Made by a program: the position numbers and the translations under genes. DNA of 6,257 nucleotides from Actinomycetes bacterium (GTDB taxonomy: Bacteria > Actinomycetota > Thermoleophilia > BMS3ABIN01), in NCBI GenBank assembly GCA_021787775.1, contig JAJYLK010000077.1, forward strand, positions 1 through 6,257, read 5' to 3'. This document shows positions 5,036 through 6,257 of the stretch, piece by piece (position 1 is the stretch's first letter; every line of letters starts with the position of its first letter). The notes under the pieces are model-generated. The model was not told the DNA's origin and searched no databases. It worked only from the letters and a program-made list of their open reading frames with translations.

Positions 5036-6257
5036 CTAAACCTCGCCTTCCTCCTGGTCCTCCTCCACATAACGGAGATCCTGATGATGGAGGATGTGCC
5101 CCATCTTGGCCTTCTTGGTGGCCAGATAGGCGACGTTCTCGCACTGCGGCGGCATCTCGATGGGCACTCTTTCCACGATTTTAAGCCCATATCCTTCCAG
5201 GCCCTTGATCTTCTTCGGGTTGTTGGTCATCTGCCGGATCGAGGTCAACCCCAGGTCCACCAGGATCTGGGCGCCGATGCCGTAATCGCGCAGGTCGGCC
5301 GGGAAACCAAGTTCCTCGTTGGCCTCGACGGTGTCGCGGCCGCGCTCCTGCAGCTCGTAGGCCTTGAGCTTGTTGAGGATGCCGATGCCGCGGCCTTCCT
5401 GGGAGAGATAGACCAGCACGCCCTTGCCATCCTCCTCGATCATGCGCATCGCGTGATAAAGCTGCTCGCCGCAGTCACAGCGCATCGAGCCGAAAACATC
5501 GCCGGTAAGGCACTCGGAATGCATGCGCACGAGGACGTTCTCGGCGCCGTCTACGTCTCCCTTGACCAGGGCCACGTGCTGCTCGCCGTCCAGCAGGCTC
5601 TCGTAGCCGATGGCGCGGAAATCGCCGAACCTGGTCGGGAGCCGCGCTTCGGCGGCGCGCCGCACCAGTTTCTCGGTCTTGCGCCGGTACTTGATCAGGT
5701 CGGCGACGGTGACCATCTTCAGATTGTGCTTCTTGCAGTACGGGATCAGGTCGGGTACGCGCGCCATGGTGCCGTCCTCGTTCATGATCTCGCAGATGAC
5801 ACCGGCGGGCTCCAGGCCGGCCAGCCGCGACAGATCCACCGACGCCTCCGTCTGACCGGTGCGCTCCAGCACCCCGCCCGGCTTGGCCCGCAGCGGGAAG
5901 ACGTGGCCCGGCTGAACCAGGTCGACCGGCCTGGCGTCCGGTTTGATCGCCGTCTGGATGGTATGGGCGCGGTCGGCCGCCGAGATGCCGGTCGTCACTC
6001 CGTGGCGCGCCTCGATGGAGACGGTGAAGGCGGTGCTGAAGGTGGCCTCGTTGTTCTGCACCATCTGCGGCAGATCCAGTTCGGTGCACATCTCCGGCGT
6101 CATCGCCAGGCAGATGAGGCCGCGGCCGTGAGTGGCCATGAAATTGATCGCCTCCGGCGTGGCGAACTGCGCCGCCATGGTCAGGTCGCCCTCGTTCTCG
6201 CGATCTTCGTCGTCACAGACGACGATGATCTTGCCGGCCTGGATGTCGGCGATCGCC
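5036..6257 (-). CDS. ribBA: Bifunctional DHBP synthase / GTP cyclohydrolase II (RibBA), N-terminus outside window
   Basis: The N-terminal domain converts ribulose 5-phosphate to 3,4-dihydroxy-2-butanone 4-phosphate plus formate. The C-terminal domain opens GTP to the diaminopyrimidine precursor. Together they feed both branches of lumazine formation. The open frame holds 406 codons, and upstream of the first in-frame ATG (6178) it still reads RibB-like sequence ([20 protein letters not shown]), so only about ten N-terminal residues lie beyond the right edge. RibB landmarks in fragment numbering are [10 protein letters not shown] (15-24), [11 protein letters not shown] (41-51) and [19 protein letters not shown] (82-100). 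The cyclohydrolase domain starts near residue 210, with zinc cysteines 249, 260 and 262 in [17 protein letters not shown], then SQEGRGIG and TNNPKK. The C-terminus ends in an acidic tail ([10 protein letters not shown]). Both active sites look intact. It lies directly upstream of ribH; ribD and ribE are often further upstream in such operons but cannot be seen here. Confidence 0.98.
   Translation of the reverse strand, partial: AIADIQAGKIIVVCDDEDRENEGDLTMAAQFATPEAINFMATHGRGLICLAMTPEMCTELDLPQMVQNNEATFSTAFTVSIEARHGVTTGISAADRAHTIQTAIKPDARPVDLVQPGHVFPLRAKPGGVLERTGQTEASVDLSRLAGLEPAGVICEIMNEDGTMARVPDLIPYCKKHNLKMVTVADLIKYRRKTEKLVRRAAEARLPTRFGDFRAIGYESLLDGEQHVALVKGDVDGAENVLVRMHSECLTGDVFGSMRCDCGEQLYHAMRMIEEDGKGVLVYLSQEGRGIGILNKLKAYELQERGRDTVEANEELGFPADLRDYGIGAQILVDLGLTSIRQMTNNPKKIKGLEGYGLKIVERVPIEMPPQCENVAYLATKKAKMGHILHHQDLRYVEEDQEEGEV

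Noticed and set aside
5475..6089. 204-codon minus-strand frame
   Set aside because: Alternate frame inside ribBA; Arg/Gly-rich with no family features.

Overview
This is a GC-rich bacterial chromosomal window. It carries compact housekeeping genes (recG, rpmB, ribBA, ribH) around a small accessory block built on an M4 metalloprotease. The zinc-type (four-cysteine) L28, the fused RibBA followed by RibH, and the recG/rpmB adjacency suggest a GC-rich Gram-positive-like or other deep-branching bacterium. The sequence alone does not fix the phylum.

Layout from left to right. (1) 1-1995, minus strand: recG, a branch-migration DNA helicase, cut at its C-terminus by the window edge. (2) 1996-2106: a compact divergent promoter region in which the recG and rpmB -10 boxes appear to overlap. 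(3) 2107-2298, plus strand: rpmB (ribosomal protein L28), best started at a TTG. (4) 2305-4118, minus strand: an accessory cluster read in the order protealysin-type M4 metalloprotease, then an emfourin-like protease inhibitor, then the decayed remnant of a patatin-like phospholipase. Between protease and inhibitor lies a perfect 65-bp tandem duplication with a partial third copy. It has replicated the inhibitor's ribosome-binding and start region and created two short upstream reading frames, each ending in an ATGA overlap with the next start. (5) 4119-4377: the protease promoter/leader and a 26-bp tandem repeat. (6) 4378-6257, minus strand: the end of a riboflavin operon, ribBA (5' end outside the window) then ribH, closed by a strong intrinsic terminator.

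How the parts work together. RibBA makes both precursors of lumazine (3,4-dihydroxy-2-butanone 4-phosphate, and the pyrimidine branch from GTP). RibH condenses the butanone phosphate with the pyrimidine to give 6,7-dimethyl-8-ribityllumazine. The protease and emfourin genes match the known arrangement in which a cytoplasmically made protealysin-like protease is encoded beside its own protein inhibitor. The start-region duplication and the patatin wreck show that this cluster is changing, while the flanking housekeeping genes are intact. The least ordinary features are the duplicated inhibitor start and the phospholipase remnant. I see no CRISPR array, tRNA, rRNA or insertion sequence.
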